Assembly: GCA_027625215.1 (NCBI GenBank)
Contig: JAQBWJ010000189.1
Coordinates: 1 to 5,668 of the forward strand
Direction: 5' to 3'
Length of the DNA: 5,668 nt
Source of the DNA: Candidatus Poribacteria bacterium
Lineage (GTDB): Bacteria; Poribacteria; WGA-4E; GCA-2687025
The notes below the pieces were generated by a model. The model worked only from the letters and a program-made list of their open reading frames with translations, was not told the origin of the DNA and ran no database searches. Shown piece by piece: positions 5,375 to 5,668 of this stretch. Position numbers and translations under genes: made by a program. Position 1 is the first letter of the stretch. Every line of letters starts with the position of its first letter.

Positions 5375-5668
5375 CGTTGCGTCCTATCCGTTGTGTTCGC
5401 TGTCGAACATAAGTCAAGGACTGTGCCAGTCGGTGCGCGATCACCGAAAAATCGCTCACATGTCGTTGAGTAAAGGGTTTATGGCGTAATTGATCGAGGC
5501 GCGCGCGCCTCAATGTTGTCGCGGTATTGCGACGTACGCGGGCATAATTCGCTGCGGGGTATACGAGTAGGGCGGGAAATCAAGGAAGCGGTGGGATCGA
5601 GAGGTGTTGTCGCAACCGCGCAACAACGAGATCGTTTTCGCGTTTTTGCAGCAGGGGGGGATCGCTTT
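5375..5668. other. Upstream region of the secreted-protein gene, mostly non-coding
   Basis: No clear gene is seen. On the minus strand a frame open from the window edge ends with TGA at 5582-5580; its residues (LLQKRENDLVVARLRQHL) could be the C-terminus of an upstream gene. A second frame stays open to a TGA at 5512-5510 with higher GC at third positions. Neither can be assigned, because chance open frames are common at this GC content. A ribosome site (AGGA, 5385-5382) precedes the secreted-protein gene. TTGACT (5417-5412) directly abuts TATGTT (5411-5406), so these two do not form a spaced promoter, and I found no convincing one. A run of seven G lies at 5654-5660. Confidence 0.4.
5496..5511. 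repeat. Perfect 16-bp GC palindrome
   Basis: GAGGCGCGCGCGCCTC equals its own reverse complement. It could be a protein-binding site or a short GC hairpin (six-pair stem with a CGCG loop). No T tract follows on either strand, so it is not a standard terminator. It sits about 120 bases upstream of the secreted-protein start. Confidence 0.5.

Noticed and set aside
5013..5513. Minus-strand 166-codon frame overlapping the start of the secreted-protein gene
   Set aside because: Its product is Arg-rich and out of frame with the gene that has a ribosome site, signal peptide and coherent beta-strand pattern.

Overview
The window reads as a moderately GC-rich bacterial chromosome segment. Every protein gene I can support lies on the minus strand, so transcription runs from high to low coordinates. 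The host is probably a Gram-negative-type, environmental, deep-branching bacterium. It encodes a secreted DUF5916/CBM9-like protein of a family usually tied to the outer membrane, and a conserved aroQ-efp-accB-accC housekeeping cluster. I cannot name the phylum from sequence alone. Lineages such as Poribacteria, FCB/PVC relatives or Armatimonadota are guesses.

Layout, in the direction of transcription. (1) 5668-5375: a mostly non-coding leader with a perfect 16-bp GC palindrome. The end of an unidentified upstream gene may sit at the edge. (2) 5374-4760: an exported, predicted beta-rich protein of unknown family. A 68-codon ORF follows nine bases later (4750-4544), and a good rho-independent terminator (4519-4475) closes this two-gene unit. 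(3) 4449-4404: a sigma70-type promoter with a perfect 8-bp-arm inverted repeat straddling the -10 and probable start site. (4) 4378-1306: aroQ (3-dehydroquinate dehydratase), efp (elongation factor P), accB (biotin carboxyl carrier protein) and accC (biotin carboxylase). (5) 1305-967: an intergenic region with a second sigma70-type promoter (TTGACG-17-TACACT) and a perfect 10-bp-arm AT-rich inverted repeat just upstream of its -35 box. (6) 966-1: the N-terminal 322 codons of a signal-peptide-bearing DUF5916 protein, cut by the window edge.

How the genes work together: accB and accC supply the carrier and the biotin-carboxylating enzyme of acetyl-CoA carboxylase, the first step of fatty acid synthesis. 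The carboxyltransferase genes accA/accD are not in the window. aroQ is a shikimate pathway enzyme, and efp relieves ribosome stalling at proline runs. Clustering of these four genes is common in bacteria and reflects co-expression of housekeeping functions rather than one pathway. The two secreted-protein genes flanking the cluster have their own transcription signals.

The most unusual points are an Arg-rich then Glu-rich in-frame expansion at a hinge of biotin carboxylase together with substitutions in two conserved motifs, the two dyads at the predicted promoters, and the unrecognised secreted protein plus small ORF pair. I see no mobile elements, CRISPR arrays, tRNA or rRNA genes, and no convincing novel multi-gene system.
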